From positions 62,001 through 126,000 of the forward strand of contig NZ_JAEQNB010000003.1 of NCBI RefSeq assembly GCF_016722965.1: 64,000 bases of DNA, given 5' to 3'. Positions 12,638 through 21,116 of the stretch are shown here, piece after piece (the stretch's first letter is position 1; each line of letters starts with the position of its first letter). This stretch comes from Tumebacillus amylolyticus. Its GTDB lineage: Bacteria > Bacillota > Bacilli > Tumebacillales > Tumebacillaceae. The position numbers and the translations under genes are program-made. The notes under the pieces are model-generated. The model ran no database searches, was not told the origin of the DNA, and saw nothing but the letters and a program-made list of their open reading frames with translations.

Positions 12638-12679
12638 AAAAAAAACACCACCCGCGTTCGGCGCGAATGGTGTTTTTTT
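12638..12679. terminator. Bidirectional terminator
   Basis: AACACCA and TGGTGTT pair around CCCGCG...CGCGAA, with an A-run on the left and TTTTTTT on the right. It can serve both the plus-strand 50-aa peptide and the minus-strand gene ending at 12685. Confidence 0.8.
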
Positions 12680-12684
12680 ATGAA

Positions 12685-13362
12685 CTACGGGGTCGTGGTG
12701 GTCACAGGGTGTCCGTTTTGGAAGTGATAGACCTCGCCGGACTTGTCTTGGATCGTGAGAATGTTCTGTTTCTCGTCAAACGTGGTCTTTTCAGGTTCGA
12801 TCCCATACAGCGTGTAGGATTTGAAGCCGAAGATCGACTCGTAGAAGCCGAGCGTCAGTTGGCCGTCCTGTGTGTACAGGAAGTTGATCGACTGCGAGTA
12901 GGACGATTTGAACAATTGCTCGATGCGAATGTCGTAGCCCGATGTCAGATCGTAGAGCGGGACGAGCGTTTTCTCTGCGACTTTGTAGACGCCAAATGTG
13001 TACTTGCCCCAGTGGTCGGCGAGGTAGAACAGCGTCTTGCCTTGGTCCATCCATTGGAGGTACTTCGTTCCCTCCAAGTCGAACACGCCGAGCGTTTGGT
13101 GCTTCTGGTTGGTGATCACAACTTGCGAGTGGTTGTTGAAGACCGCCATCGTCTTGCCTTTGGAGTCTATGTCATAGAGCAACGCCGTATCCGGCGGTTG
13201 CAGATGCTCTTCAATCGGCGTGGAAGTTTTGGCGACGGCGATGGCTGAGAAATTCTCCGACTCGGTTTGCGGAGACAAGTAGTCTTCCAACACATAGAAG
13301 CCTGTCAGTTGCAACAGAACCACTGAGGTGAAGAGCAGCAGGTATTTTTTCCACGATTTCAT
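12685..13362 (-). CDS. Membrane-anchored or secreted protein of unknown function
   Basis: The product is 225 residues and starts MKSWKKYLLLFTSVVLLQLTGFYVLEDYL: a basic N terminus and one hydrophobic helix (residues ~7-24), so it is a signal anchor or signal peptide with an extracytoplasmic domain. The rest is rich in Tyr, Thr and Gly with recurring short beta-type segments (TLFYLADHWGKYTFGVYKV, TLGFYESIFGFKSYTLYGI), which suggests a beta-sheet or partial propeller-like fold. No cysteines or obvious catalytic motif. It begins 13 bases after the stop of the phosphodiester glycosidase gene and is probably cotranscribed with it. Confidence 0.7.
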   Translation of the reverse strand: MKSWKKYLLLFTSVVLLQLTGFYVLEDYLSPQTESENFSAIAVAKTSTPIEEHLQPPDTALLYDIDSKGKTMAVFNNHSQVVITNQKHQTLGVFDLEGTKYLQWMDQGKTLFYLADHWGKYTFGVYKVAEKTLVPLYDLTSGYDIRIEQLFKSSYSQSINFLYTQDGQLTLGFYESIFGFKSYTLYGIEPEKTTFDEKQNILTIQDKSGEVYHFQNGHPVTTTTP

Positions 13363-13374
13363 TCTCTCTCCTCC

Positions 13375-14322
13375 TCAGTGTTTGCTCACGACGAACGCCG
13401 TGGCCACCGGACGCTCGCCCAGTGGATTCGACGGCGGCACGATCAAGTTGTTGTCTTGCCACATCTCCGCCGAGAAACCGCCGTCGAGGTTCGCAGCCGT
13501 CTCGGCACCGTTTTGAAGCATGGTTTCCTCGAGGTCTTTCAACGTCGCTCCGATACCGCCTGTGCCGCGCCCTTGGACGACGAGCAGCAGCACAGCTCCG
13601 TCACTGCGCTGTCCAATCGCCGAACGAGCGGAACGGCCCCAGCCTCCATCGCCGCTGGTAATCATGCCTTGTCCCTTGTTCACCAGTTGCGGCCCGAACG
13701 AAACCGCCTCGACGAGGTTGAGCGACGGAATGTCTTCCTTATTGTATTTGCCGATCACCAGCGCACCGTCACGGTTGAATCCGATGATCGGGTCGTTGGT
13801 CGGCTGCACGATGGTTTTGCCGTGCGTAATCGTCAAGCCAAGCGGGATGCCGCCGGTGCCATGACCTGCCACATCCAAAAAGCCGCCGGCGTTGACCGCT
13901 GCGACGGCGTTTACGCGGTCTGCCATGTCGCTGACGAGTTCGCCGACATCGTTCAGGTGTTGCGTAACTTCAACGTGCAGACGCTTCGGGTCTTTGACGA
14001 TCATTAATTTGCCGGTGAACAATTTCTCATCAATCGGGAGCACTTCGATGGAATCGTCAGTGATGTCGCTGTAGTTGTTCAGCGCACCTGCGTCTCCGTT
14101 CGCCGCTACGTCCATCGCGAGCGGCTGGTATTGTTTCAACTTCTCTTGCGACAAAAAATACTCCGCGTACTGCGGGTGTCGGGATGTCAAAATCGACCCG
14201 ACGACCATCGAACGGAGATGTTCAAACGGTCCGTAGAAGACCAAGAGTACGCTGGAAACGATCAGGTATACAAACAATCCGCCGAGGATTGCCATTCGTT
14301 TGAGCCATTTCTTCATGCGCAC
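13375..14322 (-). CDS. Exported phosphodiester glycosidase (NAGPA domain) family protein
   Basis: The product is 315 residues. A GTG start at 14322 lies 9 bases after a GGGAG site. Residues ~10-30 are a signal anchor (AILGGLFVYLIVSSVLLVFYG). The remainder has the NAGPA/DUF2233 pattern: AVAAVNAGGFLD, a GLTITHGK segment, VSFGPQLV, RSAIGQRSDGAVLLLVVQGR and the conserved NLDGGFSAEMW near the C terminus. Family members hydrolyse sugar-phosphodiester linkages, for example GlcNAc-1-phosphodiesters, and several bacterial ones act on cell-wall or exopolysaccharide components. It is expected outside the membrane. It lies close to manC and the spore-coat genes, which suits envelope-polymer processing. 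Confidence 0.85.
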   Translation of the reverse strand: MRMKKWLKRMAILGGLFVYLIVSSVLLVFYGPFEHLRSMVVGSILTSRHPQYAEYFLSQEKLKQYQPLAMDVAANGDAGALNNYSDITDDSIEVLPIDEKLFTGKLMIVKDPKRLHVEVTQHLNDVGELVSDMADRVNAVAAVNAGGFLDVAGHGTGGIPLGLTITHGKTIVQPTNDPIIGFNRDGALVIGKYNKEDIPSLNLVEAVSFGPQLVNKGQGMITSGDGGWGRSARSAIGQRSDGAVLLLVVQGRGTGGIGATLKDLEETMLQNGAETAANLDGGFSAEMWQDNNLIVPPSNPLGERPVATAFVVSKH

Positions 14323-14434
14323 GGTTTTCGTCTCCCTACTCCTAAACTCTATCTCTACTACTTTACGAGACAGAGATGCGAGAGAGCAAGGGGGAAGTGT
14401 TTACAAGAAGCTACATTTTATCGAATTATGACGA

Positions 14435-14468
14435 AAACCACCGAATCTGCCATTCGGTGGTTTTTTTC
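14435..14468 (-). terminator. Terminator after the CotS-like gene
   Basis: ACCACCGAAT and ATTCGGTGGT form a perfect 10-bp stem with a 5-base loop. On the minus strand it is followed by TTTTCGTC (a weak T-run), on the plus strand by seven T. It sits a few bases after the stop of the gene ending at 14476. Confidence 0.75.
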
Positions 14469-14475
14469 TGAAACG

Positions 14476-15867
14476 TCAGCGTCCCGGCGTCCACGGACCG
14501 GTCGGGCCTCCTGTGTTCGGACGGCGGCGCGGTTGGACGTCCGCTTGGGCGCGTTTGGTTTTCGGGCGAGCTTGGCGGGCATGCGCGACATGCGTGATTC
14601 GTTGCCCGGACTCCTCGATCAACTCGTCATCGTCCTCAAAGCGGGCGAGTGTGACGTCGACCTCTTGGTTCTCCACTTGCACAGAAATCGGGCCGCTCTC
14701 TTCGTCGTGCTCGTTTCCTTGGTTCTCTTCCCAACCGTCATGACGCGCTTCCACAGAAGAGGATTCGTCGTCTTCGAGGTCGTAGGAGCCCACGTCGTCG
14801 AGCTGCGGCGCAAAGGACGGCGCTTCCATCGTCAAGTTGTAGCGGTCGATGAGGTCTTGCACAAAGGTTTCGCGGCCGCGGTCGAGCGCCAGCGACTTGC
14901 GGAAGTTTTTGGTGAAGCGCTCGACTTCCCAATCGCGGGTGCGTTCGAAGTAAGCTTCGACCACTTGCAGCGTGCGCGACGGGAAGGAGAGGTACGCGGC
15001 GAGCACGGTCATTTCTTCCTTGGTGATTTCGCGAACTTCACGATAGACGTCGAGGATCGAGAAGCCAATCTCCGCGTCCCATCCGAAGCGCGGCATGTAG
15101 CGAGAGAGCATCGCGCCAAGGTCTTGAATCGGATGCCCGAAATGGCAGTGGTCGAGGTCGACGACCGACATACGTTCTTTGTCGACGATCAAGTTCTGGC
15201 GGGAGTAGGAGCCGTGGCAGATCGTCTTGTGTTCTCGGGCCCATTCCAGTACGGCACCGTACGGGGTGTCGTTCAACTGCTCGACGGCGTGGTCGATCAT
15301 CTTGAGCAGTTCCTTGCGGTGGTCGACATAGGCGTTGTCCATGATCGTCTGGTCTCGCCGTTCTTCCAAGTGTTCGTCGTAGCTGGCCAGTTTGGCGCGG
15401 TACTTGCCCCAGAGTGCGGAGAAGTCCTCGCGCGTCTCTTGCCCAAAGCCGCCGCCTTCAAAGCCTGTGCCTGCGTTGTGAAAGCGAGCGAGCGTTTCGG
15501 CTGCAAGAAAGAGGTTTTTCGTTTTCTTGAGATCGGCTTCCTTGCCCGGCATCCAGTTCGTCAGGTAGTACAAGCCGGTCGGATGAACGACGTACGGATC
15601 GCCGTATTTGGTGCGGATGAAGCGCGGGACGCTGGTCAGGCCGCTCAGGTAGAGGTGCTCCAGCGATTCATGGATGAAGCGCAGGCGGGCGTCGCTGACG
15701 TTGACTTTTTTCAACATGCGCGGACCGGACGACGTGTACAGTTTCAGGACGCCGCGCACTTGGCGGATTTTTTCCACCGAGAGATCCCACTCGCGCAGGA
15801 CTTCCGCATCTCCGCCGATCTGGTCAAACGTTTCTTGCAATTCTTTTTCGTCTTTTCGTTTCCCCAT
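14476..15867 (-). CDS. CotS-family spore coat / aminoglycoside phosphotransferase-like protein
   Basis: The product is 463 residues with a kinase-like fold of the CotS/APH family over residues ~20-345. TICHGSYSRQNLIVD is the HGDxxxxN catalytic loop with Asp replaced by Ser; the Asn is kept. VVDLDHCHFG is the metal-binding segment. The final ~110 residues are an acidic, then Arg/Pro-rich tail (starting around FAPQLDDV, ending RRRPNTGGPTGPWTPGR), absent from most CotS proteins and likely disordered. In Bacillus, CotS and YsxE are coat proteins made in the mother cell. Loss of the catalytic Asp suggests a structural rather than enzymatic role. It follows manC by 15 bases. Confidence 0.8.
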   Translation of the reverse strand: MGKRKDEKELQETFDQIGGDAEVLREWDLSVEKIRQVRGVLKLYTSSGPRMLKKVNVSDARLRFIHESLEHLYLSGLTSVPRFIRTKYGDPYVVHPTGLYYLTNWMPGKEADLKKTKNLFLAAETLARFHNAGTGFEGGGFGQETREDFSALWGKYRAKLASYDEHLEERRDQTIMDNAYVDHRKELLKMIDHAVEQLNDTPYGAVLEWAREHKTICHGSYSRQNLIVDKERMSVVDLDHCHFGHPIQDLGAMLSRYMPRFGWDAEIGFSILDVYREVREITKEEMTVLAAYLSFPSRTLQVVEAYFERTRDWEVERFTKNFRKSLALDRGRETFVQDLIDRYNLTMEAPSFAPQLDDVGSYDLEDDESSSVEARHDGWEENQGNEHDEESGPISVQVENQEVDVTLARFEDDDELIEESGQRITHVAHARQARPKTKRAQADVQPRRRPNTGGPTGPWTPGR

Positions 15868-15882
15868 CGGTCACACTCCCCC

Positions 15883-16956
15883 TTATAAAAACTCGCGCAG
15901 GTCGCGCTTCTCGATGCGGCGGACCAGGTCTTTGATCTCTTGGTCGCGCTCTTTGTCGGCGACGAGGATCGAGCGATCTGATTGCACGATCAACAAGTCG
16001 CGCACGCCGATGGTCGCGATCAGCAGGTCTTCGCTCTCGATGATGCACTTGCGGGTGTCGATGCCCACATGCAAGCCGTTGACGATGTTGCCGGAGTTGT
16101 CTTGTTGCAAGAACCGCTCCACCGAACGCCAAGACCCGACGTCGTCCCACGCGAAGTCGGCGGGGATGACCGCGACGTTCGGCGCTTTTTCCATAATCGC
16201 GTAGTCGACGGAGAGTTTTTCCAACTTGCCGTACGTTTCCCGAATGACGTCGCGCTCCTCCGGCGTACCCAGATGATCATAGATAAATGAGAGCTGTTGA
16301 TACATCTCCGGCATGTGCTTGCGGTACGCTTGCAAGATCGTCTGCACCTTCCACACGAACATGCCGGAGTTCCAGAGGTATTTGCCGGATTGCAGGAAGC
16401 GCAGCGCACGGTCGAAGTCCGGCTTCTCCGTGAATTCTGCAACATGGTACGAGCGGCGTCCGTTGTCGTTGACGAGCAAGCGGTCCATCTTGATGTAGCC
16501 GTATCCCGTCTTGGGCTCTGTGGGACGAATGCCGAATGTGACCAGCATTTTGTGATTGCGGGCGAACTCGGCCGCCCAAGACATGCAACGGCGAAAGTCT
16601 TGCTCGGAGCCGATGAAGTGGTCGGACGGCAGAACGGCCATCACCGCTTCAGGGTCGCGCCGGGCGAGTTTGATTGCGGCGAGTCCAATCCCGGCCGCTG
16701 TCTCTCGGGCCTCCGGTTCGATGATCAAGTTGTCGGACGGCAGGTCGGGCAATTGCTCTTGGATTTTGTCGTAGTAGCGGTCGTTGGTCACCACGTAGAT
16801 GCAATCTTGACGAATCAGCGGACGAACACGTTGGGCCGTGGTTTGCAGGAGGCTTTTGTCGCCGAAGATTTGCAAGAACTGCTTCGGGTTGGCCGAGGAG
16901 CTCTTGGGCCAGAATCGACTCCCCACTCCACCAGCCAAGATCACGGCATACAGCAT
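15883..16956 (-). CDS. manC: Mannose-1-phosphate guanylyltransferase (GDP-mannose pyrophosphorylase)
   Basis: The product is 357 residues, the short single-domain form without a phosphomannose isomerase fusion. The N-terminal signature LAGGVGSRFWPKSSSANPKQF (residues ~7-27) is the nucleotidyltransferase P-loop of the ManC family; AVLPSDHFIG and FTEKPDFDRALRFL are further family segments, and FAWDDVGSW is the conserved C-terminal active-site element. It makes GDP-mannose from mannose-1-phosphate and GTP in the cytoplasm, a donor for mannose, fucose or rhamnose-type sugars on surface glycans. It lies between two CotS-like genes and near spoVID, which suggests the sugar is used on spore-surface material (inference). 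An AAAGGAGG site precedes the ATG. Confidence 0.93.
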   Translation of the reverse strand: MLYAVILAGGVGSRFWPKSSSANPKQFLQIFGDKSLLQTTAQRVRPLIRQDCIYVVTNDRYYDKIQEQLPDLPSDNLIIEPEARETAAGIGLAAIKLARRDPEAVMAVLPSDHFIGSEQDFRRCMSWAAEFARNHKMLVTFGIRPTEPKTGYGYIKMDRLLVNDNGRRSYHVAEFTEKPDFDRALRFLQSGKYLWNSGMFVWKVQTILQAYRKHMPEMYQQLSFIYDHLGTPEERDVIRETYGKLEKLSVDYAIMEKAPNVAVIPADFAWDDVGSWRSVERFLQQDNSGNIVNGLHVGIDTRKCIIESEDLLIATIGVRDLLIVQSDRSILVADKERDQEIKDLVRRIEKRDLREFL

Positions 16957-16990
16957 GTGGGTGTCCCTCCTTTCGCACTCCTTGAACCGC

Positions 16991-17992
16991 TTAGGACCAT
17001 GTGATGCTGTCGGCGCCGTAGAGAATCGGTCGGCGCGTCTGCCCTTGGATCACCGCCTGTTCCAGCCGCTCGGCGAAGACGTCGGCGCTTTTTTTGAAGC
17101 GCGAATATTGCGAGATGTGACGGTATGCGGAGTGCGGGAACGTCATGTACGCGTCGAGGACGACGATGTCCTGCTCGCTGAGTTGCCCCGTCTCGGCATA
17201 GGAATCCACAAACAGGCGCGCCATGTCGTCTTCGCCTTTTTCAATCAGACCGTGCGCGAATTTTGCCACATCGTAGAGCGGCAAATCGGCAATCGCATCG
17301 TCGATGTGCATCGTGGCCACTCGACCCTCCATCGAAATGCGCAGATCGCTCAGTCGGTAGTCGCCCACGGCGAACTCGGCTTCTTGCTCGGCACGGCGGG
17401 CCGATTCCTCGTACTTGCCTGCCGTTAATCCCTCGACGGCGCGGGCGATCTGTTCGGAGATCCAGCTGTAGTGTTCGAGAAAGGAGTCTTGCAGCGTGTT
17501 GCGTTGGCGATGTTCGCTCCATTGCCCGTGCCGTTGCTCAAGTTCGTGGCCCGCTTGGGTGAAGCGTTGCAACCAGGTTCCGTGACGCTTGGGCAACGCG
17601 ACATCCTCAGGCAGTTGCAAGCCTCGGCACGCTTGGTGCAGATTCGCGAGGTTGCGCCCGACGATTCGCATGTCGAGTGGGAATACGTCCGGCGTCCGGC
17701 CTTCCCAATCGTCGGCGAGGGTGAAAATTTGCTCGCCCGCCCCAATCCACGATTCGCCGTAGAGGGAACGGATGTGTCGCGGGATGCGGCGGAATCCGTT
17801 TTTGGCGAGATGTTCCCAGAGGGCGTGCCGGCGTTTGACCACGTTTTCGTCCGTATCGATACGCAGGCGTTTGACGCCGCGGTCGCTGTCCACCAGGACG
17901 GTCTGGGGGTTGAGCGGCATGATCCCTCGGACACTCATGCCATATCGGGGTAGAACACTTTCCAGGATCACGTCTACTTGCGCACTGTCCAT
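16991..17992 (-). CDS. CotS/YsxE-family spore coat-associated protein
   Basis: The product is 333 residues, the usual length for CotS/YsxE. The start at 17992 follows a GGGAGGGGAGA ribosome binding site. It has a degenerate kinase-like fold: RGVKRLRID is the beta3-type lysine strand; the catalytic loop reads EFAVGDYRLSDLRIS, without the HGD His, and the metal segment reads MHIDDAIADLPLYD. A catalytic function is therefore unlikely. It follows a SpoVID-like gene, as ysxE follows spoVID in B. subtilis, where the pair is upstream of valS. This synteny is the best support for a coat-related role. Confidence 0.78.
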   Translation of the reverse strand: MDSAQVDVILESVLPRYGMSVRGIMPLNPQTVLVDSDRGVKRLRIDTDENVVKRRHALWEHLAKNGFRRIPRHIRSLYGESWIGAGEQIFTLADDWEGRTPDVFPLDMRIVGRNLANLHQACRGLQLPEDVALPKRHGTWLQRFTQAGHELEQRHGQWSEHRQRNTLQDSFLEHYSWISEQIARAVEGLTAGKYEESARRAEQEAEFAVGDYRLSDLRISMEGRVATMHIDDAIADLPLYDVAKFAHGLIEKGEDDMARLFVDSYAETGQLSEQDIVVLDAYMTFPHSAYRHISQYSRFKKSADVFAERLEQAVIQGQTRRPILYGADSITWS

Positions 17993-18047
17993 ACGTCTCC
18001 CCTCCCTTTTCTTGCTGTAAGCCTATGCGTTTGTACCAACGAGTAGA

Positions 18048-18089
18048 CGAAAAAACAGGCGGGACAACGGAGTGTCCGGCCTGTTTTTT
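18048..18089 (-). terminator. Rho-independent terminator after the SpoVID-like gene
   Basis: AAAAAACAGGCCGGACA pairs with TGTCCCGCCTGTTTTTT (minus strand) with a small loop, directly after the stop at 18092. It may be partial, because the downstream ysxE-like gene has no obvious promoter of its own that I could pick out. Confidence 0.85.
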
Positions 18090-18091
18090 CG

Positions 18092-20122
18092 TTAACGGCG
18101 TTTCGTGGGGATGTAGAGGACTTGACCGGTCTCCACTTCTTGGCGTGTCAGGCGGTTGGCCCGTTGCAAGTCGGAAGGCGTGGTGTTGTATTGTTCCGCG
18201 AGTTCATGCAGCGAGTCTTGCTCGTGAACGATGCGGAATTTCAGCGTGGTCTTGGTTTCTTTTTGACGCAGGAAGTTGCCCCAGACAGAATCGTGGGCGT
18301 CCTGCGGCGTGTACAGGGGTGCTGCGATGTTGCCACCGTTGTTCGAGACGATGGAATCGGACGACTCGATTTTATTCGAAGAGTTCGCACCGTTGTTCGA
18401 CACGATGGAGCCAAGCGTGTTGCTCTCACGGGTCAGTTGCGCCGATTCGGTGTAGCCTGCGTCCACGACTTCGGGTGCTTCCGGTTGGGTACGGGAGTCG
18501 CCGAGCAGGGACGAGAGTTTGAGCGAGTTGCCCGTGCTCTCCGAAATCAACGACTTGCTGCCGACCGACAGTTTCGGGCCGCTTTGCTTGACGTGCGGCT
18601 CGACCACTTCGGGAGCGGCGGCGATGATTTCTTGCGGGGGAACTTCGTCTTCGAACTCATACGTTGCTTCTACCGTTTCCTCCACGACTTCGAGGACCGG
18701 GCGTTCCGTTTCTTCCTCCTGCGCTTCAAACGGCTCCGGAGCATCGAATGTATCTTCCAACTCCGTCAATTGCTCGGTGCGAGCGTCCTCGACGACGAAT
18801 GCGTCTGCATCCTCATCATACGGGCTCGGAGTGCCGTGGCTTGAGACGATGCGATTGTAAGCTTCGTGGTACGCATCGGCCGTTGCGCCTCCCGACGAAG
18901 AAGAGGACGGAGTTCCGGACGACGACGGCACTTCTTCTTGCGGTCTTGAGCCTTGGAACTTGCTGTATTGATCGAACGCGCGGTCGTACACTTCACGATA
19001 TTGATCCGCTTCGTACGCATGGTTTTGATCGGGGTCCGCGTATGGATTGAGGAATTGATTGGCGTAAGGCGACTGAGCTTGTTCGAAGAGGCTCCGTTGC
19101 AAATCTTCGAAGTTCGAGACTTGCAAGTGCTCCATCACTTCACGAGAAGCTTCCGCGAAGTCGACATTTTGCAATTCCGGATACTGGCGCTGCGCCTGCT
19201 CGAACATCGCCTGTGCTTGGTTGAACAGATCCTGTTCTTGAAGCGGCAACCCGTTCGGGAACGCCTGCTCCACCGCGTTCAGCTCTTTCGCCCAGTCGGT
19301 CTCTGCATCCGGCATCGGGAACACAAGTCGCGGGTCCGGCGTGAACAGAATCACGTCTTCCTCATCTTCTTCGGCTTGCTCCTCGTCCTCATGACGATCG
19401 GCGTCGTACTCCGCTTCTGCCGTATGGGCATCCGGTGCGGGGGACTCGATCAGCCAATCATCTTCGGATGCCGGCTCTTCGACCACATCGAGGCTTTGGC
19501 GATAATTCGATGCCCACGCGTTGTCAAACGGAGCGTCGAACTCCTCGTCATCCGACACGGCAGGCGGCACGAGTGTGCGCGACTCCTCCTGTTCGAGCAG
19601 GTTGTCGAGGCTGGAAGCGGGCTTGACTCCCTCTTCCTGTGTGCCGCAACGGAACACATAGCCCTCCTGACCGGACAGTCCTTGCAAGACCAACTCCGCG
19701 CGCAGGTGGATGGTGTCTTCGCCCAGCACATGGACGTTCCATTGCCCGATCTTGGGATTCACGTACAGCGAGCCGGACTCGCGTTGGTGAACTTCCTGCG
19801 CCGTCACCGGCACTTGCAGCAAGAAAGGCAAACGATGATGGAACGGCAAGACCGGCGCTTCCGGCACGTCCGCCCCGGCATCGAACACATCTCGATCTTC
19901 AAACGCATCCGGCAGCGGCACGTCGCCCTCGTCTTCTTGGCGGAAAAATCCGCTGAACGAAAGCGCACCGCGCAACACATACAGATCGTCTTCTACATCA
20001 AACCCCGTAATCTCCGTTGCAACCGTCTCGTCTTCTACTTCCTCATGGCCGCGCACGCCTTCTATCGTGACCTGCTGGTCAACATGAATCCGAATCGACG
20101 GTTTGTTTTCTGCTTCCGCCAC
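18092..20122 (-). CDS. spoVID: SpoVID-like spore coat morphogenesis protein with C-terminal LysM domain
   Basis: The product is 676 residues, against ~575 in B. subtilis. GTG start at 20122 with an AGGAGG site. Residues ~1-180 form a beta-rich N-terminal domain (IRIHVDQQVTIEG..., LYVLRGALSFSGFF, then HRLPFLLQVPVTAQEV and LGEDTIHLRAELVLQGL) of the SpoVID type. Residues ~180-620 are long, acidic, low-complexity sequence with Gln/Tyr-rich stretches. The last ~50 residues (FRIVHEQDSLHELAEQYNT...VLYIPTKRR) are a LysM repeat, which in SpoVID binds lipid II/peptidoglycan during coat encasement. A short repeat (SIVSNNG twice, 18,340-18,410) precedes it. The large acidic middle is longer than usual. 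Confidence 0.82.
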   Translation of the reverse strand: MAEAENKPSIRIHVDQQVTIEGVRGHEEVEDETVATEITGFDVEDDLYVLRGALSFSGFFRQEDEGDVPLPDAFEDRDVFDAGADVPEAPVLPFHHRLPFLLQVPVTAQEVHQRESGSLYVNPKIGQWNVHVLGEDTIHLRAELVLQGLSGQEGYVFRCGTQEEGVKPASSLDNLLEQEESRTLVPPAVSDDEEFDAPFDNAWASNYRQSLDVVEEPASEDDWLIESPAPDAHTAEAEYDADRHEDEEQAEEDEEDVILFTPDPRLVFPMPDAETDWAKELNAVEQAFPNGLPLQEQDLFNQAQAMFEQAQRQYPELQNVDFAEASREVMEHLQVSNFEDLQRSLFEQAQSPYANQFLNPYADPDQNHAYEADQYREVYDRAFDQYSKFQGSRPQEEVPSSSGTPSSSSSGGATADAYHEAYNRIVSSHGTPSPYDEDADAFVVEDARTEQLTELEDTFDAPEPFEAQEEETERPVLEVVEETVEATYEFEDEVPPQEIIAAAPEVVEPHVKQSGPKLSVGSKSLISESTGNSLKLSSLLGDSRTQPEAPEVVDAGYTESAQLTRESNTLGSIVSNNGANSSNKIESSDSIVSNNGGNIAAPLYTPQDAHDSVWGNFLRQKETKTTLKFRIVHEQDSLHELAEQYNTTPSDLQRANRLTRQEVETGQVLYIPTKRR

Positions 20123-20197
20123 TCGCAGTCCCTCCTTCGTTCACTAACGTCACGTTCATATCTATGAAACTGCCTGTACCCATATGACCCCATGTGA

Positions 20198-20237
20198 CAA
20201 AAAAAGATGTGCCCGGGATCGTCCCGAGCACATCTTG
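20198..20237 (-). terminator. Rho-independent terminator of the padR operon
   Basis: AAGATGTGCTCGGGA and TCCCGGGCACATCTT form a nearly perfect ~15-bp stem (minus strand) followed by TTTTTG, about 20 bases after the DUF4097 gene stop. Confidence 0.9.
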
Positions 20238-20258
20238 TTAGTTGTAGAAGAAAAAAGT

Positions 20259-21116
20259 TTAGTTAGACGACTTGCCGAGTTCCAAGTTGCCGGAGGAGGA
20301 ATCGATTTTGACCAACGGTGCGCTGTCCGTGGCGTTGTTCGCCGCCGCAATCACGTGATCGTCGCCGTCCTTTTTTTGCGAAGAGAGCGGGAAGTTCAGC
20401 TTCACGCTGTCGGCCGATTTCGTGACGGAATCGAGACGGAACACCGACGCTTCCGGCAGATAGAGCGCCGTGTTGCCGGAGTGCGTTTCGATGGAGATGT
20501 CCTTTTTGACCTCTGCCATCGAGACTTTTACGTCACCGGAATGAGTCAAGATCGTGCCTTTGCCGGTCATTTGATCCAACGTCATGTTGCCGGAATGCGC
20601 GGTCAGGTTGAAATCGTCCCCTTGGAAGCCATGCACAACAACGTCGCCGGAGGAGGTGTCCACCGTAAACTTCTTGGCTTGGAACGCATCCATTTCGATG
20701 TCGCCGGAATGCTCTTCGACTTTGATGCCTTCGTACATTTTCTTCGGCACTTGTACGTCCAGTTTTATCGAACCGCCCTTGTAATCCATGAAGGAAGTCG
20801 GGATCTTGGAGACGATCACCAGTTGCGACCCGTTAACGGAAGCGTTCAACAATTCCGCTTTGTCATCGTCCTTGGCGTTCTCGCTGAGCGTGCCTTTGAC
20901 CGTGGCGACGATCTTGTCCCCGTCTGACGGAATCAGATGCACGTCGATCGAGTGCGATTCGATCGAGATGTTTTGGATGTCTTTGCCGTCAAACGACTTC
21001 TCTTGGGAGATCGGCGCTTGTTTGCCTTGGAACACGCCCGCGTCGCACCCCGTCAGACCTCCCGCCATCACGATCATTGCCAGTCCCATCATCCACATTG
21101 CTGTCTTACGCTTCAT
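20259..21116 (-). CDS. DUF4097 beta-helix lipoprotein
   Basis: The product is 285 residues. The N terminus [25 protein letters not shown] is a lipoprotein signal with lipobox LTGC, so the mature protein is anchored outside the membrane at Cys24. The body is a series of short beta repeats built around HSGD/SSGD/HSGN motifs (IKVEEHSGDIEMDAF, FTVDTSSGDVVVHGF, FNLTAHSGNMTLDQM, TILTHSGDVKVSM, ISIETHSGNTALYL), the pattern of DUF4097 adhesin-like beta-helices. In Firmicutes these proteins travel with a PadR regulator and a DUF1700 membrane protein, as here, and are linked to cell-envelope stress operons (the LiaG type). The ATG overlaps the end of the DUF1700 gene by 11 bases. Confidence 0.88.
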   Translation of the reverse strand: MKRKTAMWMMGLAMIVMAGGLTGCDAGVFQGKQAPISQEKSFDGKDIQNISIESHSIDVHLIPSDGDKIVATVKGTLSENAKDDDKAELLNASVNGSQLVIVSKIPTSFMDYKGGSIKLDVQVPKKMYEGIKVEEHSGDIEMDAFQAKKFTVDTSSGDVVVHGFQGDDFNLTAHSGNMTLDQMTGKGTILTHSGDVKVSMAEVKKDISIETHSGNTALYLPEASVFRLDSVTKSADSVKLNFPLSSQKKDGDDHVIAAANNATDSAPLVKIDSSSGNLELGKSSN

